Notes under the pieces: model-generated
Database searches by the model: none
What the model was told of the DNA's origin: nothing
What the model saw: only the letters and a program-made list of their open reading frames with translations
Made by a program: the position numbers and the translations under genes
NCBI GenBank assembly: GCA_030737835.1
Contig: CM060857.1
Location: 8,431,360 to 8,495,359 of the forward strand
Direction of reading: 5' to 3'
DNA length: 64,000 bases
Source of the DNA: Acorus gramineus
Lineage: Eukaryota; Streptophyta; Magnoliopsida; Acorales; Acoraceae
In this document: positions 49,751 to 61,389 of the stretch, in pieces
Layout of the letters: each line of letters starts with the position of its first letter
Numbering within the stretch: position 1 is the stretch's first letter

Positions 49751-52398
49751 GCTACACCCTCACCCTCACCCTCACTGGGTGACCAAGGATATTGGGACTT
49801 ACAATCCAGTGGGTCGCCACATCGCCGGCCCACCATACCCTCACCCTCACCCTCCAATAGGTGACCTAGGCTCTTGGGACTGACTAGGCTGTTGGTCACC
49901 CTTGGTCCACCGATAGTCTCTCCCCACTCCGTAGGTCGTTTGGCCACTCCCACATTCAGCACAGTCCTTCTACCAAATCAGGAGGCGCCTACTGATGGGA
50001 GCCCCTACACGGGACGGCCTTTCCAACGTCGGGGTAGTCTCTAAAGGATCCAACGAAGGGAACAGAACAGCCTATCCATCGCATATGATCCACTCGGATC
50101 CGCAGACAACACATCCTACCAACTCTAATGTCCTGAATTCCTCAGAATTCCTCCAGGGCGCATAACCAAGATGCGGGGAACATGCATAATAGTTATAACA
50201 GGGTTGGAATATTAACGGGGAAAGAATCCTTGGGAGGGCAGCGTGAGGTCCCGATATAGGACATCCCGACAACCAAACAAGGAACACGGAGTACCCTAGC
50301 CCGGGTCTCACCGCTGTCCTCGCGAGTACCCTCCCCTGTGATATTCACTAAACAGGCTAATAATCACATGCTCGCATTTTATTTAAATAAATAAACTAAA
50401 TGGAAACATGCATTGGTCGGGGCTTTCCTAGCATGGAAACATGATAACAGGGTGCATGGTTCTTATACGGGTCCTAAGGGTATAAGTCCCTAGCATACAA
50501 ATCTAGGGTGGCATGCATACTACAGATTGTCATGCTTTCATAGTTCATATTTAACAGGTTAATATTTACTATGGTGCCCCAGGGGAGGACGGTACACGCT
50601 CAAGTGCATGTAACGCCTCCCTACTGGGTTGGATCGTCCCACTCACCGAAGATCGGGTCGACGCTCGACCGTCCGTCGAGATCTGCAAGACATTGCATCA
50701 ACTGATGAGTAAAATCCTCAAATACTGCTAAACACTCAAAAATACACAAAACCCAAAATCAAACACCCAACACTCGGGCAAACGTGCATACGACTCGCAC
50801 GCACGCTATCCCGAGCACTCCGGCAACCACCCGCACGGCCACCCGCCCCCGGATGTGCCGCCGCGCCACCGCCCGCACACCCAAGCGCACTGCCGGGCCC
50901 CTGCCCGCCGCCTGGACACGTCGCCTAGCCTCCCGGGTGCACCGCGCGCCCACTGCGCCCCAGTGCAGCACCCCGCGCGCACCCCGCACGCCTCGCGCTG
51001 GCCCGCGAGCACCCCGCACGCCCCGCGCGCAGCACCTCGCCCCGCGCGCACTCCCAGCCCCTATCCGCACGCACCCCGCGCGCACCTACCAGCCTCTACC
51101 CGCACGCACCTCGCGCGCACCACCCGCTCGCACCCACTGCACCGCGCGCACGCCTGCGCCTCAGCCCAGCGCCCGGTATCCGCGGCCTAGCACCCGACGC
51201 TCAGCGCCCAGCACCCGGGACCCTCACCCAGCGCCCACGCGCACGCCCGCGCAACACGCGCCCAGCGTGCCTGGCAGCACGCGCCCAGCGCGCCTGCCAG
51301 CCTGCCCGCGCTACCTGCCTGCGCGCGTCGCCGAGTGGCCCGAGCACTGTTCGCCTGCACGCCCGGCACTGCTCGCCTGATGCCCGACACCTCCTGCCCT
51401 GCTCGCCTGCGCGCCCAGCCTGCTAGCCCGGCCTGCCCGCGCGCACAGCCCAGCCATCCTACCCGAGCTAGCCCTGCCAGTCTACCCTGCACGCCCCGCA
51501 CGCCCAGCACCCAGCACGCCCAACGCCAACCCGAGCGCACGCCCGCGCGCACGTCCGCGCGCACGCGCGCGCGCGCCCTGCCGCTGCACGCCCGCTGCGC
51601 CTGCCTGGGCGCTGCCTGTGCTGCCTGCTGCCCGGGACTGCCAGCCTCCCTACCCGAGCTCCTCTACCACCCATCCCCGGCCACCAATGGCCTCCGACCA
51701 CCACCCCACAGCCCTCCGACGGCCACCCACCGCCGCCGACCACCACCCAACCTCATTTCCACCCTCCTAACATACATCTAAGCATAAAAAGAGGAGAAAG
51801 AGGGCTTACCAAGGGGAGGAAGGGAAGTCCGGTTGCTCTCCGCGCACCGAAACCTCTCCCAAAAGGCTTCCAACTCCCGGATCTCTCTTGGCCCTCGAAT
51901 TGGCCCAAATCAGAGGAGAAAGGAGGGGGGATGGAGGGGCCAAACTCGTCGGAATTCGAATTTGAAAGCACCGGGGTGTAGATCGGGACCCGATCTACAC
52001 TTCCTATGCTTTAGGTTTTTTGTTTCAAGCCCTCCAAGGGGCTCAAAATCAAGAAAAATGGAGAAGGGGAGAGAGAGAGCTCAAGGAGGAAGAAGATGAA
52101 TAGTGCCAATCTAATTTTAGATTTCACTTATATAGCAAGTCACTTAAAATACCCGGATACGCCCCGAAACTGTGAAATTTTAGAAACGTTACCGGAATTC
52201 GACGAAATTTTTGTGAGAGGCCTAAAATGGCGCCAGGACACCAAATATGCAGTTAGATTTCCAATCGGAGTCCTCTAACTCAGGACGATAGCTAACAGTC
52301 CAAAAATTAGCGGTTCCGATCAAAAACCGAAAAAAAATGAAAAACTGCCAGAACGCTCCAACGGTTACCAGCAGGTTAAAAGTGACACATATATAACA
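49751..52398 (+). mobile_element. LTR-family copy 3 (5'-truncated)
   Basis: Same family as the insertions in element 2. It begins within the CACCCTCACCCTCACCCTC block and so lacks about 570 bases of the 5' part, including TGTCACGCC. It ends with the full terminus GTGACACATATATAACA at 52398. It holds the GC-rich tract (50770-51640). The Tat remnant lies on one side and hAT coding sequence on the other, so the left flank has been rearranged. No TSD. Confidence 0.8.
50770..51640. repeat. CpG-dense low-complexity tract in LTR-family copy 3
   Basis: CGCGCGCACC/GCCCAGC-rich sequence without strict period, longer than in copies 1 and 2. It opens artefactual Pro/Ala/Arg/Thr-rich frames on both strands. 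Confidence 0.8.
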
Positions 52399-53031
52399 AA
52401 ACTAAGAGCAGAAATGAATTTGATTTGTGGGCCAAGCAGTTGGATGTTGTTCAACCAATGAAGTCAGAGTTAGATGTTTATCTGGAAGAAGGGATTTACT
52501 TGCCTGAAGATGATGTGAATAATGAGTTTGATGCTTTAGTTAGGTGGAAAGCAAATACACTCAAGATTCGCAACCTATCAAAAATGGCTCGTGACATACT
52601 CTCCGTTCCTGCGACTACTGTTGCTTCTGAGTCTGCTTTTAGTGCAGGAGGACGAGTTCTTGATCAGTACCGCAGTTCATTGAAGCCCGAGACAGTCGAA
52701 GCTCTAATTTGTGCCGGAGATTGGTTACGTACTGATTTTGGTCTTGTTGAGTCATCAAATGTAAGTATAATTATATATTCTACATTTCTTCTATTAACGT
52801 AGTGATTACATAATATGTATCTCATTTATCTTATACGTTATATGTACAGACCGAGGAAGAATTCATGCAAGTTGTCATTGAAGGTGGAGAGACTACTACA
52901 AAGGTAAATCTCATTTTTATTTTAAATCTTTCGCATTTTGTTTGTCTGTGTGAATCCATTGTGTCAAAGATCAATCCAGTGTTGGAACTTATGCATCTTT
53001 TGCTATTTTATTTTTTTGTTCAATGCAGTAA
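52399..53031 (+). pseudogene. hAT transposase, C-terminal part with dimerisation domain
   Basis: The frame reads from the LTR boundary: NEFDLWAKQLD, then the hAT dimerisation domain with KSELDVYLEEG, FDALVRWKAN, NLSKMARDILSVPATTVASE, SAFSAGGRVLDQYRSSL and LICAGDWLR. Introns are 52761-52849 (GTAAGT...TGTACAG) and 52904-53028 (GTAAAT...AATGCAG). A short exon encodes TEEEFMQVVIEGGETTTK. The stop TAA directly follows the second acceptor. This is the end of a RICESLEEPER/DAYSLEEPER-type zinc-finger BED transposase. The DNA-binding and catalytic parts are missing, cut at 52398 by LTR-family copy 3. The exons look well preserved, so the truncation may be fairly recent. Confidence 0.88.
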
Positions 53032-53079
53032 TCTATAGGGTGTTGATCGGAGGTGTTCAAGGTGGTTTGGACTCACTGG

Positions 53080-53420
53080 ATTGTTTATTAGTGTGGTCTG
53101 TTATCTATTAGTGTGGACTGTTATCTATTATGTTTGTTTATTAGTGTGGACTATTTGTTAGTTTGGACTCACTGGATTGTTTATTAGTGTGATCTGTGTG
53201 GACTGTTATCTATTATGTTTGTATATTAGTGTGGACTCTTTGTTAGTTTGGACTCACTAGACTGTTTGTTAGTGTGGTCTGTGTGTGGACTGTTATCTAT
53301 TAGTATGGACTGTTATCCATTATTAAATATGTTTGTTTATTAGTGTGGACTGTTTGTTAGCATGGATTCACAGGACTGTTTATTAGTGTGGACTGTTATT
53401 AGTGTGGTTGAATTATGAAA
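53080..53420. repeat. Degenerate TATTAGTGTGGACTGTT repeats
   Basis: About ten imperfect copies of TTTATTAGTGTGGACTGTT-like units in the 3' region of the hAT element. Non-coding. Confidence 0.75.
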
Positions 53421-53629
53421 GGTTGTTTGGTGGTTGAATTATGAAAGGTTGTTTGATTAATATGTTTGGTGTTGACTGTTGGAGTTGTTCAAGGTGATGA
53501 ATTTTAAATATGTTGTTATTTTTTGTTTATTTTGAATATCTTGTTTATTAGTGTGGAATTTTGAACATCTACAAAGTGTTGTGATTTATGAAAATTAACT
53601 TCTAAAATGCTTAAAAAAATAATTTTAGC

Positions 53630-53796
53630 TTCTAACGAGCCTGAGCCGAGCTTCAGCCGAGCTTTGCACGAGCCCAACGAGCCGAGCCTGAACACAAAAT
53701 TAAACTCGTAAACGAGACGAGCCGAGCCCGAGCCGAGCCTAAAAATAAACGAGCCGAGCCTGAGCAGGTCGAAACTCGGCTCGTTCACCAGCCCTA
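53630..53796. mobile_element. 3' terminus of the hAT transposon
   Basis: GAGCCGAGC-type subterminal repeats occur in both orientations and end in CTCGGCTCGTTCACCAGCCCTA at about 53796. This is the inverted form of the TAGGGCTGGTGAACGAGCC terminus common in plant hAT elements. The transposase end lies 600 bases upstream, in the right orientation. The 5' terminus is not in view. Confidence 0.78.
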
Positions 53797-54614
53797 CTTG
53801 TTGAATAGTAATGAAGAGTGCGCCGATGAAGATACAAATCCCATAATAGATATTGGCAATGAGAATCCGAGTAATGATACAGTCATTACTAAAATCCGAG
53901 TAATGGATCTAGAGAAACATTAAAACATTAAATACATTATCATAAAAATAAAATAAAGACCAGACTTGCGGAAATGCTCACACATAAAGACCCGCTACAT
54001 GCAGGATCTCTCCGGACAATCATTCTATATTCCCCTCCAATATAATTCAAGATCAAAGGTTGAATGATCCTCTCAACAACCAAACTATGTTTGTTTGGTC
54101 TTATACAAGAAGACAATTATTTTTGAAATAACAATCCAAAACTTCACTTCATAATCGTTATTTTTGAATGATCCTTTCCCATTGTAATAATTTAAAACAT
54201 AAAAAAAAAACTTGTGTTTTTTGTGAAGAGGGTGGAAAGCTTTGTTTTACAAAGGAAAATAAAACAAACAAAAATAATCTTATTTTATTAGATTTACAAT
54301 TGACCCTTGAAGTTGGTCTGCCATTGGGTTCAAGGACGTCGAGGGGTCACGGGGAACGTGGGGGATACTCGTCGATGTAGAATTAAGGGTGTATAACGAA
54401 ACACAGTTTGAAAAATAATTCTTAGTTTTTAATGTGTTATGTACACCTTTTGAGAATGTAACGATGATAACTGTTTTATAAAACACATATTTGAATGCTC
54501 AATTTAAAGATAAAATCTAGTAATGATGATGTATTTAAATTTACATATTTGATAACAGTTTTTAATTTATAAAAAAATTAAAAATAATATTTTTCTTTGT
54601 TGTCAAATGGGACC
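53797..54614. other. Intergenic DNA, no gene seen
   Basis: AT-rich. A short less AT-rich piece at 54318-54380 has no gene support. Confidence 0.55.
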
Positions 54615-54912
54615 TGAGGAGAGGATGAGTGTGAGAGAAAGTAGAGGAGATGTGTGAGAGATCTGAGTGTGAGAGAAAGTAGAGGAGATGTGTGAGAGAT
54701 CCAGAAGGTGAGTGGAGGGGATGAGTGAGTGGGTGCAGTGTGAGAGAAAGGAGATGAGATGTGTGAGAGATCGACAGCGTGTGGAAGGGATGAGTGGGTC
54801 CTGTTGTGAGAGTGGGTGCAGAGTGAGAGAAAGGAGAAGAGAGGAGATGTGTGAGTGGGGTGCAGTGTTAGAGAAAGGAGAGGAGATGTGTGAGAGATGG
54901 AGAGGGTGAGTG
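54615..54912. repeat. GA-rich minisatellite
   Basis: Imperfect repeats of GTGAGAGAAAGNAGAGGAGA plus TGTGTGAGAGAT over about 300 bp. It opens Ser/His/Thr-rich frames on the minus strand, which are composition effects. Confidence 0.8.
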
Positions 54913-55754
54913 GATATATATAATGGATTTTCTTTTCGCCTGGAGTACAATGGGTAAAAACAGAGCTAATTAATACGTTAGGTGTTTGCACTTAATTTGC
55001 ATGGGCTGTCATTTCTCGAATTGACACAACATGGATGTCGGGTGGACATTTAATTGGGGCCGGATACTATCAGCACCCATTCTCTTCAGTCCAGTCAGTA
55101 CTTTTAATGACAAACTGACACCTTGACTCACTTTTTTTAAACTCTCTTTTTCCTTCACTCTCAGTTTTCTTTTCTTCACAATTTATTTTTTAATTAATTA
55201 ATTAATTTTTTTTTTAACAGTGTGATGAAAATAGATTTAAAATAAAAAATCAATTAAAATAATAAAAAAACTCAAAAGATAACTATAAAGAATAAAAAGA
55301 TATGTTTTTTTTAAAAAAGGTAAATAAAAAAACAGAAAATAAAAATTTTAAAAAAGAAAACTGAAAATGAAAAAAAAAAATTTGAGAAACTACAGCCACT
55401 CCTTAAACTATGGGATTATTCTATTATTCTAATATGTTAAAAAAATAGAAAATAAAAAATTTAAACAAAAATCGAAAATGAAACAAAAATAAACAATAAA
55501 TAAAATCCTCTTAAACGTATGAAAAAAATAAAAATCTTAAATCATGGATAAGATTTATTCATAACAATTTTTGGTTAACTGTACCATTTTATGCTCTCAA
55601 ATTGTATTTATTAGAATTAAGACTTTTTTTCTGTTTGTGATTTGAATGATGGAATGCAGTCTCAAGGTTACGTGAAAGATACGAAAATACAAACTAATTT
55701 ATTTTTAAGATGGATTAGTCATGTATAATTATATTTTAAATTGTTAATAATTTG
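54913..55754. other. AT-rich intergenic DNA, no gene seen
   Basis: Long A-rich and T-rich stretches. No frame supported. Confidence 0.6.
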
Positions 55755-55759
55755 AATAT

Positions 55760-56087
55760 TGTTGTGAATACGGTGGATAACCACCACTTCTCTCCCATAA
55801 CCTCCTCCACTCTTAAACTTCATAACCCCCTCATTCAACTCCATAACCTTCCCCACTCTTCTATTCCATAACACTACTATTATTGCCCCACTATCTACCC
55901 CTTACCTCTATAGACTTGTAACTTCCTATCTTTGGGATTCCTCTATGCACCCTATAAATAGAGGGGTTTCTCTTGTATTCCATCAACCAACAAATAGTGA
56001 ATAAGACTCTCTCTCTACTTCTCTTCTATATGCTTGTGTGCTTTGTTTATATACCCTTATATATCATATTCTATTTAGTTTACAACA
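55760..56087 (+). repeat. 5' LTR of the copia element
   Basis: 328 bp, with a TATA box TATAAATA at 55953-55960, CT-rich U3 and terminal TTTACAACA. Confidence 0.94.
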
Positions 56088-56103
56088 CGTTATCAGCACG
56101 AGA
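56088..56103 (+). other. Primer binding site region of the copia element
   Basis: CGTTATCAGCACGAGA directly after the LTR. It contains TATCAGCACG, the primer site form seen in several plant copia families. Confidence 0.65.
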
Positions 56104-56125
56104 AGCTCTTTGTTAAAGAGAAAGA

Positions 56126-59100
56126 ATGGCTATGGTTGGTGACATTTGTCTAGCAGACAGCGCTACAACACATACGATCCTACGAAATAAACAATATTTC
56201 TCGACATTGACATTAATCAATGCAAATGTTAATACCATTTCTGGTACTACGAAATTAATTGAAGGCTCCGGAAGAGCAAATATAATATTACCAGGAGGTA
56301 CAAAATTTTGTATTAATGATGCATTATATTCAGCAAGATCCAGAAGAAATCTGCTAAGTTTTAAGGATATCCGTCTTAATGGATATCATATTGAGACTAT
56401 CAATGAAAACAATATGGAGTATTTATGCATTACTTCAATTGTTTCAGGCCAAAAACATGTATTAGAGAAACTTCATGCTTTCTCATCTGGGTTGTATTAT
56501 ACAACCATAAAAACAATCGAATCATATGCTGTAATGAACCAGAAGTTCTATGATTCAGATATTTTTACACTTTGGCATGATCGTCTCGGGCATCCAGGAT
56601 CTACAATGATGCGTCGAATAATTGATAATTCATTTGGGCATTCGTTAAAGAACCAGAAGATTCTTTTACCTAATCACTATCAATGCACTTCGTGCTCACA
56701 AGGAAAATTGATAGTTAGACCATCCCCTACAAAAGTCAATGTTGAGTCACCAACATTTTTGCAAAGAATCCAAGGGGATATATGTGGCCCAATGTACCCC
56801 TCATGTGGACCATTCAAGTATTTTATGGTATTGATAGACGCATCTGCTAGATGGTCGCATGTTTGTCTATTATCCACTCGGAATGTTGCATTTGCAAGAC
56901 TACTTACTCAGATAATCCGATTACAGTCTCATTTTTTGGATTATCCTATAAAGTCAATACGCCTTGATGGAGTTGGTGAATTCACATCGAAAACTTTTAA
57001 CGACTATTGTATGTCGCATGGCATCGATGTTGAACACCCTGTTGCTCATGTGCACACCCAAAATGGATTAGCTGAATCATTTATTAAGCATCTTCAGCTA
57101 ATTGCACGTCCTATGCTTTTGAGGACAAAATTACCCATTTCAGCTTGGGGTCACGCTATATTGCATGCAGCAGCATTAGTTCACCTTCGGCCAACTGCTT
57201 ATCATCAATATTCCCCTTTACAGCTCGTACTGGGTCATCAACCAAATATTTCACATCTTCAAATTTTTTGTTGTGCTGTACAAGTTCCTATTGCCCCTAC
57301 ACAACGAACTAAAATGGGCCCTCAACGTTGATTGGGAATTTATGTAGGCTTTGATTCTCCTTCTATTATAAGATATCTTGAACCATTGACAGGGGATGTT
57401 TTTACCGCTCGATTTACGGATTGTCATTTTGATGAGACAATATTCCCGTCGTTAGGGGGAGAAAATCTGTCGCCAGAAGAACGACGTGAACTTACATGGC
57501 AAACTCCATCTTTGTCTCATCTTGATCCTCGCACTAATCAATGTGAAACTAAAGTGCAAAGAATCACCCATCTTCAAAGAATTGCGCATCAATTGCCAGA
57601 TGCATTCAATGATGCAGCAAAAGTGATGAAATCACATATTCCAGCTGCTAATACTCCAGCTCGAATTAATGTTCTAATAGGAAAAACTATTAATATGCCG
57701 GCTAATGAATCAACAAAAACACGCCTGAAGCGTGGAAGACCTATAGGCTCAAAAGATTCAGCTCCCCGAAGGAGAAAAACAATGAAGAATAATTCTCTAG
57801 AAGAGTATGAAACACTTGAAAGACCTACAATAATAACTCCTACAGAGGAAGAAGCCCCTGAAGTGACACAAGTCCCCGAAGAGACTGACGTCCCTGAAGT
57901 GACGCCCGTGCATGAAGAACAAGTACATGGAAATGAAGAAATTTTCATAAATTATGCAAATTCACAAATATTGTGGGATCGAAAGCAAGTGCTTGTTGAT
58001 GATATATTCTCATTTGCAGTAGCTACAGAAATCATTTCAGATAATGATTTAAAACCACGTTCAGTGGATGAATGCAGACGAAAAAATTGTTGGCCACAAT
58101 GGAAAGCTGCTATTCAAACAGAATTGGATTCACTTACAAAACACCAAGTATTTGGACTAGTAGTCCTAACCCCTAAAGGTGTTAAACCAGTAGGATGTAA
58201 ATGGGTGTTTGCGAGAAAACAAAATGAAAGAAACGAGATTGTTAGATACAAAGCTCGTCTTGTGGCACAGGGTTTCCTGCAGAGACCTGTGATAGATTTT
58301 GAAGAGACATATTCTCCTGTGATGGACACAATCACATTTCGGTATTTAATTAGTCTTGTAATCTCAGAAGGACTTGACATGCAGCTAATGGATGTGGTTA
58401 CTGCATATTTATATCCAAAATTAGATACCGACATTTATATGAAAGTTCCTAAAGGACTAAAATTGCCTGAAGCAAAACCACGAAACATGTACTCAATCAA
58501 GCTAAGACGATCCTTGTATGGGTTAAAGCAATCTGGACGAATGTGGTATAACCGTCTTAGTGAGTACTTAATAAAAGAAGGATATGTCAATGATCCAATA
58601 TGCCCCTGTGTATTTATTAAGAAAACGGAACTCGGATTTACCATTATTGCAGTATATGTTGATGATATTAATCTAATTGGAACTCCTGAAGAGCTCGAAA
58701 AGGCTTTCGAATATCTAAAAAAGGAGTTTGAAATGAAAGATCTTGGAAAAACAAGATACTGCCTCGGCTTGCAAATTGAGCAAAGTTCAAATGGGATACT
58801 TGTTCATCAAACAACATATGTTGAAAAAATCCTGAAGCGTTTTAATATGGACAAATGTCATCCATTAAGTACTCCAATGGTAGTAAGGTTACTTGACCCA
58901 AAGAATGACCCTTTTCGTCCAAAAGAAGATACTGAAAATCTTCTTGGTCCTGAAGTACCATATCTTAGTGCAATTGGTGCCTTATTATATTTGGCCCAAT
59001 GCACTAGACCTGACATTGCATTTTCAGTTAATTTATTGGCCAGATTTAGCTCTGCACCAACTCGAAGGCATTGGAATGGTGTGAAGCACATTTTTCGTTA

Positions 59101-59665
59101 TCTCCGTGGAACGTCAGACATGGGTCTATTCTATGCAAAGGATTCCAATAATGGTGCACAACTAAAGGGTTATGCAGATTCAGGATATCTTTTAGATGCT
59201 CACAAGGCTCGCTCACAAACAGGCTATGTATTCACTTGCGGTGGCACAATAATCTCTTGGCGATCTACGAAACAAACTTTGGTCACCACATCTTCTAACA
59301 ACTCTGAGATTCTTGCACTCCACGAAGCAAGCCGGGAATGCGTGTGGATAAGGTCTTTGGTTCATCATATTCGTACTGCATGCGGACTATCTCTCATTAC
59401 AGATGTTCCAACAACTATATATGAAGACAATGCAGCATGCATTGCTCAAATCAATGGGGGATATATCAAGGGTGATAGAACGAAGCATATTTCTCCAAAA
59501 TTCTTTTACACTCATGAGCTCCAGCAGAGACATGAAATTGATGTTCAACAAATTCAGTCAAAGGACAATCTTGCAGATTTGTTTACTAAAGCTTTGTCAA
59601 CATCAACATTCAAGAAGCTGGTGTATGAAATCGGGATGCGACGAGTTTGCGACCAAAATTCTTGA
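56126..59665 (+). pseudogene. pol: Copia pol polyprotein (protease to RNase H), one internal stop
   Basis: Starts at ATG 56126, only 39 bases after the LTR, just before the protease motif CLADSATTHT. Next come the GAG-pre-integrase HHCC zinc region (HDRLGHPG ... CTSCSQGK, about 56577-56703), the integrase core (GDICGPM, VLIDASARWSHV, RLDGVGEF, about 56776-56985), RT (KWVFARKQNE, ARLVAQGF, LYGLKQSGRMWYNRL, catalytic YVDD at 58655-58666) and RNase H (YADSGYLLD, SNNSEILALHEAS, YEDNAACI). One TGA at 57329-57331 replaces an Arg codon (QR*LGIYVGFDSP), most simply CGA to TGA. Otherwise about 1,180 codons are open, a length that leaves no room for Gag. Confidence 0.92.
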
Positions 59666-59714
59666 AATCTTGTACTTATGAGGGGGAGTAATTTTTTATG
59701 ACATTTTGTGAACT

Positions 59715-59891
59715 GTACTCTTTTTCCTTCGCCTAGGTTTTGTCCCATTGGGTTTTCTTGGTAAGGTTTTAATGAGGCAGTGTCAAACGCATACACTATT
59801 ATACGATTAAGTTACATTGTACTCTTTTTCCTTTGCTTTGGTTTTTTTCCATTGGGTTTTCCAAGCAAGGTTTTAATGAGGCAATTTTCTT
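59715..59891 (+). repeat. Imperfect 104-bp tandem repeat before the copia 3' LTR
   Basis: GTACTCTTTTTCCTT at 59715 recurs at 59819, each time followed by CCCATTGGGTTTTC-like and AAGGTTTTAATGAGGCA. Purine tracts stand before (TGAGGGGGAGT, about 59678) and after it (CAAGGGGGAG, 59907-59916). Only the latter abuts the LTR and so is the polypurine tract. Confidence 0.8.
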
Positions 59892-59916
59892 AGCGTGGTG
59901 GTCATCCAAGGGGGAG

Positions 59917-60246
59917 TGTTGTGAATATGGTAGATAACCACCACTTCTCTAACCCATAACCTCCCCCACTCTTCAACTCCATAACCCCCTCATTCAACTC
60001 CATAACCTTCCCCACTCTTCTATTCCATAACACTACTATTATTGCCTCACTATCTCCCCCTCACCTCTATAGACTTGTAACTCCCCACCTTTGGGATTCC
60101 TCTATGCACCCTATAAATAGAGGGGTTTCTCTTGTATTCCATCAACCAACATAGTGAATAAAAATTTCTCCCTACTTCTCTTCTCTATATGCTTGTGTGC
60201 TTTGTTTATATACCCTTAGATATCATATTCTATTTAGTTTACAACA
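59917..60246 (+). repeat. 3' LTR of the copia element
   Basis: 330 bp, preceded by the polypurine tract CAAGGGGGAG. It is homologous to the 5' LTR, with a few small indels and scattered substitutions. Confidence 0.94.
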
Positions 60247-60251
60247 ATTAT

Positions 60252-61389
60252 TTTGTTTACATCACTATTGAAAATTGTTTTCTAATTTTATAGATTCCCT
60301 GCGGACAGTGCGGGTCCATGCGGGAGAAGTACACACCGTCTGATGGATAGAATTTAAATTGGACGGTCATTTGATGCTTGGACGGTAATTTGATGCTTTT
60401 TTGAAAAAGAAAACTGTCACCTACGGAACAAGTCAGCCAGTCATTTCATCCCTGCATCCCCCGTGACTCCCCCTCTCCTTCACGGGACAGTGATACATCT
60501 GACCCCAACCATGTGTAAAAATGCTTTTGATTCCATCTCTTGCCCGGCCATGTTTCGCAATAAAAATAAAAAGCGGTTTTTAATTTTAAATGTCATGTCA
60601 ATCTAAATAAATCTTTATTTAAAAATTAAATACTATTATCATTATTACTGTATTTACTGTATTTTATATTTAAATTATATCATGAAATATGTGGTTTATA
60701 AAGTAGTCATCATCATTACACATTTTAATGGTGTGCATAAAATTATAAAAGTTAAAAATTATTTTTTAAACTATTGTTTCAAACGCTACCTTAAAAGATT
60801 TTGTAAATTAGAAAACGCATTAAGTTTTTAATTTTTATTTTAAGAAATAATATACCTTTTATAACTTAAGAAAATAAAATAAAAATAATATGAAGTTTAA
60901 AATAAAACAAGGAGAAGAAGGAAAAATATGAGAGAAAAGTTCAGCAAATTTTTTTTTCAATAATGATTTTTGGACCCCAATTGGTAGACTCCATCCCAAG
61001 CCCATGAGGTGGCAAAATTGAATTATCCACTTTACTCTTCTTATCTAAATGGAGAGGTTTTTTTCTCAATAACCGATTCCTTAAATCTCGAGGTGGTTAT
61101 GATTTGGGAGATTCTCTTTCTTTTTAAAGTAATCAATTCAATTGGATGAAAAGAAAAAAAAATAAGATTTACATTTTTTTTATTCAGATTGATAAGTGGA
61201 AACAAAAATAAATATCGAATTCAGTTTTGGTGGGGATTGGAGTAGAAGATTATAATTACTTGAGTAATTTTTTTTTATTGCGACCTGATTGTTGTGCAAA
61301 CAATGGCGATTCATACATGTTAGGCTTTTCAATCTGAATAAAACATATTGTTCTGATTTTACATTCATCTTTGAATCATCATATACATT
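60252..61389. other. AT-rich intergenic DNA, no gene seen
   Basis: A less AT-rich segment at 60298-60560 has no recognisable frame. The rest is AT-rich. Confidence 0.55.

Larger units (their letters stand above)
55755..60251 (+). mobile_element. Ty1/copia retrotransposon lacking gag
   Basis: Two LTRs of 328 and 330 bp (55760-56087 and 59917-60246), each TGTTGTGAATA...TTTACAACA. Flanking 5-mers AATAT and ATTAT agree at four of five bases, a probable degraded duplication. Inside is a single pol frame in copia order (protease, integrase, RT, RNase H), interrupted by one stop. No gag lies between the 5' LTR and protease. The LTRs differ at about 20 positions by eye, so the insertion is not recent. 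Confidence 0.93.

Noticed and set aside
49750..49870. CACCCTCACCCTCACCCTC as telomere-like repeat (also 30145 and 27980)
   Set aside because: The unit is CCCTCA, not the plant CCCTAAA repeat, with only three or four units, and it is part of an LTR family consensus.
54578..54991. Ser/His/Thr-rich minus-strand frames of 115 and 137 codons
   Set aside because: Direct translation of the GA-rich minisatellite.
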